Below, one piece after another: positions 23,717 through 38,614 of a DNA stretch of 64,000 nt. The notes below the pieces were generated by a model. The model made no database searches and was not told the DNA's origin. It saw nothing but the letters and a program-made list of their open reading frames with translations. Each line of letters begins with the position of its first letter. Position 1 is the stretch's first letter. A program made the position numbers and the translations under genes. The DNA comes from Rutstroemia sp. NJR-2017a BVV2 (lineage: Eukaryota; Ascomycota; Leotiomycetes; Helotiales; Rutstroemiaceae): NCBI GenBank assembly GCA_002946415.1, contig NJPS01000073.1:310001-374000 (forward strand). Direction: 5' to 3'.

Positions 23717-25964
23717 TATCTTCCTAGATAGATAACTTAGTAAAACTCTACTATATTATAGATCTCCAGAATTATACTTTCTCAAAAATAAATATTATTT
23801 GATAGATTTTGCAAAGAATATAGCTAGAGTATAAATAAGGGATTTGATTATTCAAAATTAAAGATTTTGGATCTCTAGATATATCAAAATCAAAGTTTTA
23901 TATAGATTTTCAAATTTACTATTTACAAAAAAAGTTTAATATTACAAACTAATATATATATAACTATAAGAACTTTAAGTTTAAAGATTGGAATAACTAA
24001 TTATAATAGAATTCTATATAAGGAATTATATAATAGTTTAGTAATATTAATAGTATTAGTAATTCGAGATTATTAGAATTATTAGAATAACTAATATAAT
24101 AAAAACGAAGATTTATATAAATAGATAATATTTCTTTAATATATAGAATTTTGTATTTAATTTAAAAAATAATTTTAATAATTATTTAATTACTAATCGA
24201 TATTATTTTATTATTATATAATTCCTTATTTAACTATTTTAATTCTAAATCTATTTAGTTTTCTAATTATTTTTATATAATTAGAAAATCGATAATATAA
24301 TATTTTGAATATCTGAATTATTTCAAATATTAGATTATAAACTATATTTAGAATAAATAATACTTTAATATTATAATCTAGAAAATAATAAATAATTACT
24401 TTAGTTATTATAATACTATTTATCGTAATAATCTAATTTATATAAATTAAAATTAATTTATCTAATATATTCTTAATAATATGTTGATATAATATATTTT
24501 TCGCAATTTTCGAAATCAATTATAAATAATAATTAATTCTAGTATTAGATTTAGAAACTTAATAAATCTATAAGTTAACAAACTATAGTTTGATATAATA
24601 CTAATTATAGAAGTAATAGTAGTTTCGAGTTTGTTAGTATAAATAAAGATATATAAATACGAAACTAATATAGAAAAAATATATATAGAAAAGAAGAGGA
24701 AAATAGAAATAAAGATTATAAATAAGGTTTTTACAAAACTTAAATTTATAAAGAAAGAAAAGAAAATATAGAATATAATCTAAGAACTAGTAAAAGAATA
24801 AGAAAATCAAAATAGAAAATAAGTATTTTATAAATATATAGAAAAGATATTTACAAAGTTTAAAAAAGAAAAGAAAAATATTTTATATAAGAATCTAAAA
24901 AGAATCTAAACTAATATAACTAAGAATAGTTTACTAATATATAAAGAATATAAAATACTATTTATAATAAAAGATAAAATTATATTTACAAAACCGAACA
25001 AGATCCTAATAAAGGAGATTAACTAAATAATAAATAAAAAGATAATATAAAGAATCTATATATTTCTGAAAAAAAAGATAATATTAGTATTTACTATTAA
25101 AGAAACTAAAATAAAATAATAAAATAGAGTAAAGTTAAGAAAAGTATTTAGTAAAAATATCGAAAATAAGAAATAGATAGTAAATATAGTAATATTCGAG
25201 ATATTTAGATAGATAATTATAAAGTTTATAAATAATCAATTTTTTGAAAAAGTAGAAAAACAAAATCTTAGAATATAAGCAAAATATATAATAGTTATCA
25301 GAATTAATAAAAATAAAGAAAATATAATATTAATACTTAGTTTTAGTATTAATAAAGAAGTAAATAAAGTAGTTAACTAGAAAATATTATAGAATAATAT
25401 ATTTCTATTAACTAAATAATATATTAAAGAGATATTAACTTCGCAATATTTTAAATATCAAAAATATAACTATAGAGCAAAATAGTATATTACTATTTAA
25501 AAGTACTATATATAATATATAAATATAAGATATAATATTAAGTTATATCTGATTATAAAATTAGTAGTAACTAAGAGTTATATAAATTATAGTATAGTAA
25601 GATATAATATAATTGATAAAATCTATCTATATAACTAGTAAGATTAATATAAAGTTATTTAGATATATATAAAAAAAAAGAGAAAATATCTAATAAATAA
25701 GTTTCGATTTCAATTTAGTCTTTAAATAAATAAATAGTTTACTTTAAGTTCAAGTAATATAAATAAATCCGAATTTATAATTATAAGTTATAAATAGATA
25801 TATTATAGAAGAAAACTACTAATAATAAATATAATAAATATAACTAAAATAATCTTAATTAATAAATTCTTTTTAGATCTTAATCTAAATATTTAATTAA
25901 ATATAATATCAAATTTACTAAATATCTTTAGATTTATTTAGAATATCGAGATAAATATAGAAAT
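23717..25964 (+). pseudogene. LINE ORF1 (gag-like) relic
   Basis: This lies between A-right and D. In the frame through 25444 there are three consecutive decayed zinc knuckles with perfect spacing, Cys and His all replaced by Tyr: C-x2-C-x4-H-x4-C near 25447-25488, a second of the same spacing near 25510-25550, and C-x2-C-x4-H-x6-C near 25574-25625. An array of three such knuckles is typical of ORF1 in I/Jockey/Tad1-type LINEs. Upstream sequence is Lys- and Glu-rich, as in these proteins. The start of ORF2 would be cut off by D at 25965. The exact 5' end is not visible; 23717-24100 holds nothing I recognise. Confidence 0.58.
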
Positions 25965-26178
25965 TATAACGAATTTCATAATTATAGTTTAGAGCTAGTT
26001 TTCTATCTAAAGCTTGTTTAGTCAAACTCCTTATCTAAGCTACTATAATATTAGTATACTATATACTTTGTATATAATTAATCTTCTATATTTAAATTCT
26101 TCAAGTTCTATAGCTTTCTTAGTTTTTTAATTATTAATTCTAAAGCTAAATTTATTCTATTATTAAAGGTTCATTATA
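25965..26178 (+). repeat. 5' LTR of D (214 bp)
   Basis: It starts TATAACGAATTT and ends TTCATTATA. It matches 45990-46203 and, inverted, 47033-47246 and 53156-53369; all four are 214 bp. Confidence 0.88.
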
Positions 26179-29100
26179 TTATTAACAATTTATAACCTTA
26201 CTAGCTATACTAGTAGCTATTTAAATAATATCAGTTATTTATCTTTCTTTATCTCTGATTATCCTGATTACTAAATAATAAGAATAAATCTATTCCAAGA
26301 GATCCTTGATATAAAATAATTATCAATAACCTTTATAATATATTTTCTATTTAACAATAGTAATAATAATAAATAGAATACCTTCTAAATATTTAATTAA
26401 TATCTATTTTACTACTAGTAGTACTCTATCTTCTAGACAATATATCGATATCTAAGAAGAAGCTAGTATAGATAATAATAATAATAGTAGAGATTAGAAT
26501 AGAACCTTCTCTCAATAAAAGATATAAAGCTCAATATCTAGTATTACTACTCTCCGAACTATTAATAAAAATACCGATAACCAAGTAAGTATACTAATAC
26601 TAGAAAAGCAGAATATCTTCTTTATAAAGTAATTATAAGAACTTTCTAAAAAAGTTAATAAACTAAGAAGTATTCAATTATCAATTAAGCAGATTATATT
26701 AATATCTTCAATAAGAGAATATATATATTTCTCCTAAGATACTTTATATATAGCAAATATATATAAGATATAGTAATAACTCTATATATAAATCTACAAC
26801 TTATCTATATCGATCAACTTAGCTCTTTACTATCCTAAGGTAATAGATCTATATAATAAACTAAATAATAATATAAATATTAAACCGAGTTTATAGAAAG
26901 TATTTATATTAGAATAACTCGAGATTTACTAGTATATACTATCAACTAAGAATTTCCGATAATAATATATCTTAGAGTAGATATAGGATATAGTACTAGT
27001 ATACCTCGAAAGATTATATCTATAATAATTCCTCTTTTTGACAACTATATAGCTTATCGAATCAATAATAACTTTCTTAATTAATCTGATAGAAATATAA
27101 TATATAGTCGATAAATATTATATACTTTATATAGATAACTTAAGCTTTACTAAGTTCTACTAGTAGTTTATACTACTTATTATTATTATAGGTATTATAG
27201 ATAAATATATTCTTTATTAGGATCTGATTATTAAAGTTATCGAGTTCTATCAATATATTATAGATATAGGATATATAACTAGCTAATCCCTTGAAGGCGA
27301 TATATAGATTTACTAATAGTTCGAAATAAATAAAGTAGGAATTAAGGTTATAAATACTATATATTCTGGTATCTCTATTAGCAACTTTACTTATAGATTA
27401 TAAAGTAGATCTTATACTATAAATAAGAATAAATTAACTATCTAAGCAAAGCAACTTAATATTTTATATATATATATATTCGCGAACCTATATCTTAGTA
27501 TTCTTATATCTATTAATACCTTATAGTATTTTATATTTTATTGTAATATCTTTATTTTTCAACAAAATAATATATAATATTACTTTATCTTCTTAGATAA
27601 CTATAGTAGAGATCGAGCTAGGTTCTATATCTTCTATATTATAGATATAATTGAATATTCGGAGATAGATAAAAATCAAGAAATCTTTATAGATATCTAG
27701 GAGGATCTTATTATAACTGAAATAGAGATAATTATTTATATAGTTTATAAAGAAATAAATTAGATAAAAAATACTATTTAATAAAAAACTCTTTTCTAGA
27801 TAAACTAAGAGATATAAGATATTTGGATCTTATTATCTTAATAAGAAGAAAGTATATAATATTTCTATATATTTTAATAAAGAATAGTTTCTTCTTCTAA
27901 TCCAAAACTCTTATTAACTTAGAAATAAATAGTTTTGTATTTATTAATATATCTTTCTTTAAATATCTTTTTTTTATTCTAAAATCTATCTTTAAGTATT
28001 TGAAATCCTTCTTATAGATCAAGAGCTATAATAGTATTAAAAGTTAGAAGATTATATATTATACTTTAATTAATCTTATAGTTGATAACTATATATAATT
28101 ATTTACCTTCTTTTTAATTACTTACTTTAGATCCTAATATATTATCTTAGAATAATAATAGTTTGCTAAATATTATATATTTCTAAACTATATATATTAT
28201 TAATTTAAGTAGTTAGTTGATCTATTTTATATATTCAATTACTTTATCAACTTCGAAGTATAACTAAATAATAATAAATTTATAATTAACTATTTTTACT
28301 AAACTGATATCGATTGAAGAGATAGATAATTAGATATATTCTAGAAAAAGAAATATTTTCTAACTTAGACTAAAATAGTTAATATAATTATTCTACTTTA
28401 TAAACTAACCGAAAAATATTTACCTAAACTAGAATTAAACTTTATCTTTTCTGATTTTGTTCTATCTAGTAAATTGAATTTTAGTATAGCTAAAGTAGTT
28501 CCAATTAGTACTAAGTTATTTTATAAGAAATTAGTAAAGCTAAATACTATCAAAATAGAAAAGAAATTAAGAATAATAGAAATATTATTTCCTTTAGCTT
28601 CTAAATATTCTCTAAAGCCTTTTTAGATATCTTTTACTATATATAAACTTTCTATTATTAAAATTTATACTATTTCGGATACTATTTTAAATACTATTTA
28701 CAAAAGATATAGTAACTATAAATTATTTATTATAACTTTGCAAAAATTAAATAGTTTAATCGATTAATATCGAGATATTTAGAATAAAAAGTAGTAGAAA
28801 ATAACTTTTATAATCTAGTTTCTCTCTCTTTAATCCAAATAAGATATAATATATATATTATTATAAATAGATATTACCAAGCTACTAATCTCTAATAAAT
28901 ATATTAATTATATTTATATCTTCTTTAAAGCCGAATCAGATATCTTACTACTCTACTATCTTTATAACTATAAGATTTATTTAGAGAATAATAGTAAAAA
29001 AGTACTAAAGTATAATCTGTTTTATAAGATATTATTTGAAGAACTTGAGATTATCAAGAAATATCTTATAGAGAATTTATCAAAAGATTTTATTGAACTT

Positions 29101-30864
29101 AATTAAGTACTATTTATAGTTTCTATTTTCTTCATTAAGAAACCTATAGATAGATTATATTTCTATATCGATTTTCGAATACTTAATACCTTTATCTACA
29201 AAGATCGATACTTACTACTTCTGATTAACAAAATATTTACTAGTATTATAAATACAAAGATCTTTACTAAACTGGATATTTATTAAATCTTCTACTATAT
29301 TCAAATAGATCTTATTTCGGAAAAATATACTATCTTTCAGATATATTATAGAATATATAAATATAAAGTTATATCTTTCGAATTAACAAATAACTTTATA
29401 ACTTATTAGTATTATATAAATAATATATTTTTCAACTATCTAAATATATTCTATATTACTTATTTAGATAATATTCTAATTTATTCTGAAAATAAACTAG
29501 AATATATAATATATATAAAGCTAGTTCTATAATACTTCTAAGATATTAATCTCTAGACTAATATAAAGAAATACAAATTCGATATCAAATAGATAAGATA
29601 TTTAGAATTTATTATCTTTATCGAAGGTATTAAAGTAGATCTAGAAAAAGTTATTATTATATATAAATAATAATACTTTAATATTATAAAAGATATTTAA
29701 TCTTTCTTAGACTTCTATAATTTCTATTATTAGTTTATTTATAACTTTAGTCTAATTGCAAAATCCTTGATTAATCTAATAAAAACCGGAATTTATATTA
29801 ACTTTAATGAAAACTATTAATAAGTATTTAATATACTAAAAGAGATATTAATCTTGGCTTTTCTATTCAAATATTATAATTATATATTCTTTTATATACT
29901 TGAAACCAATATATTAAATAGAGTTATAACTAGTATACTTTTATAGAAGTATAGAGATAATTATTTATTTATTACTTATTTCTTAAAAACTATATAAGTA
30001 ATAGAGCTTAATTATAAAGTATATAATAAAGAAATACTAGTTATTATTAAATCATTCGCAAACTAGTATATCAAACTAATTAGTACCCTTTACTAGATAT
30101 ATATCTATACTGATTATAAAGTACTAGAATACTTTATATTAATTAAATCTTTTAATACTTGTTAAGTATATTAAGCTGAATTATTTACTAACTACTACTT
30201 CTTAATTATATACTATCCTAGAAAGTAGAACTCTCTAACTAATATTTTAACTTATAGAATAGATAAATTGGATTTCCAAAATAAAGTTAAGAAAGAGAAA
30301 AAAGTATAATAGTTATTAAAGAAAAAGTAATTAGATTCTTAGATAATTGTTATTCAAATATATATCTATTTCTGCGAAACTAACTTCTAACTATCTAAAC
30401 TTTATAATATACCAAATCAATTTATTCTTATTATATATATTTTATAAATAAATCGAGAGACGAAAAGTTTATAATCTTTAAGAATTATATCGATTATTAA
30501 CTAAATTAAGTTTTTTATATAAAATAGTTTATTATTCTATAAAAGTTATTTAGTTATCTCTGATATAACTAATTTATATATCTTCCTAATCTGTAAAGTT
30601 TATAACTCTATAATAACTATATATCTTAGTATTCGAAAGATTACTTTGTTACTTATTTACTAATATTATTAATATAATCTTTAAGATAATATTACTACTT
30701 ATATATATAACTATTATATCTATTACTATAACTTAATACTAAGAGATAAGATATCTGGTTTACTATATCTCTTACCAATTCTTATATATATTTGAAAGTA
30801 TATTATTATAGATTACTATAACTTCAATAAGAATAAATACAGATTTGATAATATATTAGTTATT

Positions 30865-31414
30865 TGTTATAATATACTTAGAATAAGAGTTTAAGGACTT
30901 TAGATTTAGAAAGTAATTAATTACTATTTAGTAAGATCAAACTATTATATAAAGATTATATAATAAAATAGAGTCCAGATATCTATATCTATAGTATAGA
31001 GATAGGAAAAAGGTATCTATAATTATTAGTATACCTTTGTAAAGAATGGTATTATAGGAATAAGATATCTGGGAATGAATAGATATTAGAATAATCAATA
31101 ATACTTTTAGTAGAACCTTAGACTAGAATTATATAATATCTTAGTAGTTTTTAATAGTTCTAGTAATAGGAATTAATAAGATTGATAAGATAGTAGAGAA
31201 CGAAGATCTATATAATTAGATAGTTTTCCTTAATATATAGAGCTTCGTACTTAATAATAATTACTATTTATTTATCTACTATTATAATTACGATCGATTT
31301 CCTATATAATTGTTATCAATAATAAATTTACGATAATACTATTAGTTATTATAACCTCTAGTACTCGAGATCCTAACCACTTCTATATAATTTAGAAGAT
31401 AAATATTTGTAATA
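30865..31414 (+). repeat. 5' LTR of C1 (550 bp)
   Basis: It starts TGTTATAATA and ends TTTGTAATA. It is preceded by TTATT and matches 44212-44761 in length and order. Confidence 0.9.
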
Positions 31415-31661
31415 TTTTGAATACTTTTGTTACCTTATATACCGAATCAATATAGTTCCAAATAATATTATAATAGCTAGGCCTATAGGCCAACTACCAG
31501 CTTTATTATCTACTACAAATATAACTATATCTCTACCAGATTATAATAGTGATATTGTTATAGTTTATAGTAATACCAATAACAAAGAAAGCAATAACAA
31601 CGATAACAAGCTAAAATAGTTTAGATTCTAGGAAATCTTGAAAATCGTATTACTAGATAAA

Positions 31662-32213
31662 TATTACGATATATCTAAAAATGAGAGTTTAAAGATCTTA
31701 GACTTAAAGGATAATTAACTATTGTTCGATAAAGACGAACTATTATATAGAGATTATATAATAAAGTAAAGTCTAGATATCTATATCTATAATATAGAGA
31801 TAGAGAAAAAGATATCTATAATTATCAGTATACCTATATAAGGAACGGTACTATAGGAATAAGGTATCTAGAAATAGATAGATATCAGAATAATTAATAG
31901 TATCTTTAATAGAATCTTAGACTAGAATTATATGATATCCTAGTAGTTCCCAATAGTCTTAGTAGTAAGAATTGATAGAACTGATAGGATAGTAGAAAAC
32001 GAAGATCTATATAACTAGATAGTTTTCCTTAGTATATAGAGCTTTATATTCAATAACAATTACTACTTGTTTATCTACTATTATAATTACAATCGATTCC
32101 CTATATAACTATTATCAATAATAAACCTATAATAGTATTATTAGTTATTATAACCTCTAATACTCGAGATCCTAACTACTTCTATATAACTCAGAAGATA
32201 AGTATTTGTAATA
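31662..32213 (+). repeat. 5' LTR of C2 (552 bp)
   Basis: It starts TATTACGATA and ends TTTGTAATA. It is flanked on the left by ATAAA and matches 38058-38609. Confidence 0.9.
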
Positions 32214-32463
32214 CTTTGAGTATCTTTATTGTTTTATATACCAAATCGATATAGTTCTAAATAATACTATAATAGCTAGGCCTACAAGCTAGTTACTAGC
32301 TTTATTATCTACTATAAATATAACTATATCTCCACCAGATCATAATAGTAATATCGCTATAGTTTATAATAATACTAATAACGAGGAAAGCGATAACGAT
32401 AACGATAAACCAAAAGAGTTCAGATTTCAAGAAATCTTGAAGATCGTGCTACCAGATAAATAT

Positions 32464-35400
32464 AATAATAATAGAAGGAAATTGGAAACCTTTCTTTTAC
32501 AATTAGGAATATATTTCAAATTTAATACTAATAAGTTCGATACCCAAAATACTAAGAATCTCTAGGCTACCTCTTATCTAAAAGATAAAGTAGTTAAATA
32601 GATTAAACCTTTTCTATCCAACTATTTCGAGAATAGCTATAATCTAGCTATAATAATAGTAACTACTATAATTATATTCGCAAACTATAAAGGATTTCGT
32701 AAAGAGATCAAACAAGTATTCGAGGATATCGATATTATAAGAACTATAGAACAATAACTTTTTAGCTTATAACAAACTAAATCTATAATCAATTATATAA
32801 TAGAATTCCGAAAATATAGAAATCAAACTAACTAGGAAATAGTAGTACTATTTAGTTATTATATAAAAGGACTAAAGAGAAATATCAAACTTAAACTATC
32901 TCGAAAAGACTTGATTGATAATATAAACAATCTGATCAAAGAAATTATTTATATCAATAATAGGGATTACAAATTTTAAAGAGAAATATACTTTAGTAAT
33001 ATAGATCAATACTCTCAACAATATCAACAAAATAAGAAAAGATTAAGGTTTTCCAAGAAATAATATACTAAGAAAGAGATTTATAATAACTCTATATAAC
33101 TAGATATAATAAGTTTAAAAAACAATCTTTCCTAGAACAAACGAAACTACTAATAAAAGTAAAAACTTTATTTTAAATACAGATTCCTAAGATACTAAGC
33201 AAAAGATTATCGAAAGAGATCTCAAAAAGTAAAGACCAAGTAAACTAACTAGAAAAGAAAGAAATAGCTTAAATCTATAATAGGATAAGATAGTAGCTAG
33301 ATTATATCTAGATACTAATTAAATATAATAAGTAGTTATCGGATTACTCAAGAAATAGATTATATATAACTAATATAGATTACTTATTATAAAGATTCTT
33401 ATCTAATTCACAAAATAGATAAGAAGAAAGTAAACTAGTATCCAAAAAAGTTTAGTAACAAGAAAACTATTACTTAAGACAAACCTCCAAAATAGAAAGA
33501 AATATAGTTTCTAGAAAAAATCAGTTACTATAAAACTAGATCTTGGAAACAAAAGGAATTTATAGATTTATTAGATAATAACAGATTCTGAAACAACTTT
33601 TGGAATATCCGAGGTTAACTAATTGTAGATTATTACTATAAGTTGGAACTTGAGATCAGCTTTATTAAGATATAAAGAGAAATTCGAACCTATTAGAAGT
33701 TTAGAGAGTTTCAATAATATAATCTACTAAATAATAAAGAGGTTTAGGAAATTATTTACCAATATAGTTATAAGGATCAATAAAATATATTATTATAAGA
33801 ATTAATTTAACTATAAAGAATAGTATTATAGGTCTTCAGATATAAAATATCTACCAAATATATCGATATTCCTATTAGATAAATCTTCAGAGTAAGGACT
33901 AGAACGAATCTAAATATAATCTAGAAAGATATAATCGATACTTAGAAGAGGTTCTTTGATTTTATAAAAAGTAGTAAACCTAAGATTATAAATCGAAATC
34001 AGAAAAGAATTAATTAGAAATAACTTACCAAAAGTATAAGTAAAGAGCTAGTTAAGGAACTTAAGGCTACTTTAGGATCGGGATAGATCCTTTGCGAAAT
34101 ATATATAAATAGGTATTTGCTCCGAGTAATAATAGATTTAGAAGTAACAAAGAATTTTATAATACTAGAAACTATAATATCAGCAAAATTGCAAATTCTC
34201 GAGAAACCAGTTCTATATAAGCTCTATTTTATCAACGAATAATTAGCTAAAGAGGATAGATTAATTTAATACGAAATATAAGAATTTGAGATATAGCTAG
34301 AATAATATTCTAAATAGATAAAAATAGATTTGGTTTTACTAAGAGGATATCAACTAATTTTGGGAATATTATAGCTAAAGAACTATAACCTATATATCAA
34401 CTGAATTACAATAACTATATAATACAATAAGTATAAGTATAAAACAAAGTTTGTATAAAGTCTTACAAGATTAGTATCTAGTTAGGAGCTGAAAATAATA
34501 TATTTATCAAGGTTGGATATCTTAGCCCAGGATCCTCTACTGAAGGATATACTAGTATAGTACTAGAAATATATCGAGATCTTCAAGGAAAGATCTTATA
34601 AAGATATTTTACCAAAGTATCAACTTTGGGATTATAAAATAAAATTGGAAGAAGAAAAGGAACTATTATTCTTACTAATTATATCACTATTAGAAGAGAA
34701 ATTCAGAATACTTCAAGAATATATTATAGAAAATTTAACAAAAGGATTTATCAAGGAATCCTATTTACCTATAGGTATACCAATCTTCTTTATATCTAAA
34801 CTCTATAATATAAAATTAAGATTAGTTATCGACTACCGAAAACTGAATACTATTACTATTAAAGATCGATATATATTACTATTAGCTAGTAAGCTATAAG
34901 ATCGAATCGGGAAAACTAAATATTTCACTAAATTGGATCAGTATATAGAATTCAACCTAATCCGAATCAAGGAAGGAGATAAGTAGAAAATAGTATTTTA
35001 TATATAATATAGATACTACAAATATCAAATTATATCTTTCAGGCTCACCAATATACCTATAATATATATATATTTAGTTAATAACTTATTGAGAAAGTAT
35101 CTCGATAACTATTATATAATATATTTGGACGATATCTTAATCTTTACCAAGATCCTTGAAGAATATATCAAGATTATATAGAAGATATTATAGATTCTAA
35201 TAGATATAGATATCCTATTCAAATTTTCAAAATACAAATTTTATATTACCAAAACCGAATTCTTAGAATATATTATTAGGATTTATAAACTCGAAATAAG
35301 TTTAAGAAAAGTAAAAGAAGTTTTGGAGTAGATATAGTTTATTATAGTTAAAGAAATATAATTATTTTTGGGATTTATAAACTTCTATAAATGATTTATC

Positions 35401-37450
35401 AAAGATTATTCGAAAATCGTAGTATTACTTACAGAACTAACTAAGAAGGATTATAAATATAAATAAAGTAGTATAATACAAAAAATATTTGAGATTCTCA
35501 AATAAGCCTTTATATAAATACTAGTTCTTATTACTTTCGATCTAGAACTACCGATCACTATTGAGATAGATATATCGGATTATATATTAGAAGTAATCCT
35601 TAGCTAACTAGATAAGGATAAGAAGTTACAACTAATAATATATTATTCAAAAAAGCTTCAACTAACTAAACTAAACTATGAAATTTATGATAAAGAGTTT
35701 CTAGCAATTATTAATACTTTTAGAAAATAGAGAGTTTATCTCGAAGAATTTAAATATATAATCTAGATTTACTTAGATTACAAGAATTTAGTATACTTTA
35801 TAATAACCAAAGTTCTAAATAGATAATAAATACAATAAGTAGAAATACTAGCTATATACAATTTCAAGATACTATATATCAAAGGAAACGAAAACATTAG
35901 AGCCGATATACTTAGTAGAAAACCGAAATATCTAGAAAATAAGATATATAAATTATATATTATATTTCGCCAGAATAGAGATTCGTTAGTATTTAACTTA
36001 GCTTAGTTAGCTATAATAATATCACTTTATAACAACTATTTAGAAAAGCAAGTATAAGAATACTATAGAAATAATTCTATTATAAAACGAATATTAGAAC
36101 AACTAGATAAGAGATTTACAATTAAAGATAGTATTATATACTTCTATAAGAAGATATATATCTCTTCGACTTTGGTCAAATAGTTTACTTAGGAATAGTA
36201 TAAACTACTAGCTTATAGATATTAAGGAATTATAAAGATATTTGCAAGAATCAAGGCAAACTTATATTTTCCATAAATAAGAAAGATAGTTGAAGAAGTT
36301 ATCGGAAACTATAATATCTATATATAAAATAAAACCTTATAGTATATTCTATATAGTTAGCTTAAAACTCTAGATATACTTTCTCAGCTATAAAAGTCTA
36401 TTATATAGAACTTTATAGTTAAACTACTATCTTCGAAGAACTTAATAATAGAAGTAATATATAACTTTATTCTGGTTATAATAGATCGATTAACCAAGTT
36501 TGGATATATAGTTCTATACAAAGAAAATAGTATAGCTGAAGACTTAGCTTATATATTTTTACAAATGATAATCAGTATATATAGTATACCAGAAGAAATC
36601 ATTTCAGATCAAGATAAATTCTTTATATCAAAGTTTTGGTAGATACTTATAGTACTACTAGAGATCAAAAGAAAGCTTTCAATAGTATTCTATTTATAAA
36701 TAGATAGCTAGATAGAATAATTGAACCAAACTATAGAACAATATTTATATTGTTATATAAATTATCGATAGGATAATTGGATAGAATTACTATTACTTAT
36801 ATAATTCATATATAATATATCCGAAACTGCAATAATAAATATATTACTAGTATATACTAACTTTAGGTTCAAACCAAAGATATATAATACCTAGCTTCCA
36901 GATATAGTAAACTCAGATATCGATATAACAAAAGTAGAAGATTTAAAGAATTTATACAAATAACTATTACTCGATATCAAGTTCATTATATAATGAACAA
37001 TATAATATTACAATCAGAAGTATAATATAGAATTAATACTTAAGAAGGAGAATAAAGTTTACTTTCTTAAACGAAATATCAATACGAAAAAACCAAACAA
37101 TAAACTAAACTATAAGAAATTAGAATTCTTCAAGATTAGTAAAACAGTTAGATTAATCAATTATTACTTAGAGTTACTACAAATAATAAATATATATCTA
37201 GTATTTTATATTTCACTTTTTGAACTAGTACTACTAGAAATACCAAATATACCTTATACCGAAATTGAATTAGTTAACTTAAATACTGAATATGAAGTTG
37301 AAAAGATACTAAATCAAAAGTATATTAGAAGAAAGCTTTATTATTTGATTAAATAGAAAGGATATCTATATTCAGAAAATATATAGAAACTAATCAAGAA
37401 CCTGAACTATCTATAAGATCTAGAGAAATTCTATCTAAAGAACTTTTAGC
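32464..37450 (+). pseudogene. gag-pol relic of C2 with C-terminal chromodomain
   Basis: A Retrotrans_gag-like capsid region covers about 32464-33000, followed by a decayed zinc-knuckle region near 33170-33210. The protease is near 34130-34240 (IIDLEVTKNF). RT covers about 34640-35280, with DYRKLN in the open stretch 34645-34899 and an intact YLDD at 35122-35133. RNase H is at about 35430-35830 and integrase at about 36250-36960. The chromodomain starts near 37291 (EVEKILNQKY), with Trp-to-stop at the KWKGY position. The frame is mostly continuous if stops at Gln and Trp positions are ignored. As it stands it cannot encode a full protein. Confidence 0.82.
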
Positions 37451-38057
37451 TTCCAACCAAATAACTAATTCAGAATTACTTATCGGAAAAAGTTTGAAAA
37501 TCGAAAAGTTGATCTCGGAAAAACTAGATACCTAAAAAGCTTATTTAGTTTACTTAGTTTATTTCTTTTCTAATCTCTTTTTCTTCTCAAACTTCTCTAG
37601 TATATCTATTATATATAGATTATATTATAATATTTTTCCAGTTTTCTCTTTTAGTTTTCACTATTGTTTCCTTAAACAAAGAATCTTCACTATAATTTCT
37701 TCCTCCTTAGTCTCCAAATAAGCTTCTTTATACTATATTGCTATCTAGGAAGAAACAGAAGTTCCAAATATATTATAAGAATTATAACTAATACTTTTGG
37801 TATATTCCCTATAACGATCTATTTTAGAAAGAATATAATATTCTAAATTCTTCTCAGAATAATAAAAATACTTTATTAATATTATCTTTTCTTTCTCTTT
37901 TATCCAAAGATAAATTGAATAACGATTTCTTAAGGATTTGGATAATTCCTTAAATATAATAAAAAAGAAAAAAGCGAAATATTTATTAGAAGCTTAAGTA
38001 GGTACTCTATACTATTATAATAAGTATTAAGGTAATACTAGACTAGAAAGAGGATAA

Positions 38058-38609
38058 TATTATAATATATTTAAAAATGAGAATCTAAGAACCTTAGACT
38101 TAGAGAATAACTAACCATTATTCGATAGAAACGAACTATTATATAAAGATTATATAATAAAGTAGAGTTTAGATATCTATATCTATAATATAGAGATAGG
38201 GAAAAAGGTATCTACAATTATCGATATATCTATATAAGGAATAGTATTATAAAAATAAGATACCTAGGAATAGATAAGTATTAGAGTAATTAATAATATC
38301 TTTAGTAGAATCTCAGACCAGAATTATATAATATCCTAGTAGTTCCTAATAATCCTAGTAGTAGGAATTAATAGAACTAATAAGATAATAGAGAATAAAG
38401 ATCTATATAACTAGATAGTTTTTCTTAGTATATAGAGCTTTATACTTAATAATAATTACTACTTGTTTATCTATTATTACAATTACGATCGATTCTCTAT
38501 ATAACTGTTATTAACAATAAACCTATAATAGTATTATTAGTTGTTGCGACTTCTAGTATTCAAGACCCTGATTATTTTTATATAACTTAGAAGATAAGTA
38601 TTTATAACA
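38058..38609 (+). repeat. 3' LTR of C2 (552 bp)
   Basis: It starts TATTATAATA and ends TTTATAACA, keeping the terminal CA. The second ATAAA follows. Confidence 0.9.
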
Positions 38610-38614
38610 ATAAA

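Larger units (their letters stand above)
31662..38609 (+). mobile_element. Element C2: complete chromovirus nested inside sister copy C1
   Basis: This is a 6,948-bp element inserted in the leader/gag start of C1. Both LTRs are exactly 552 bp. ATAAA is duplicated at 31657-31661 and 38610-38614, and C1 gag continues directly afterwards. The 3' LTR still ends in the canonical ACA. It is the innermost of a three-level nest (D, C1, C2) and one of the least decayed pol copies: its YLDD box is intact. The purine tract agaaagaggataa precedes the 3' LTR. Confidence 0.92.
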
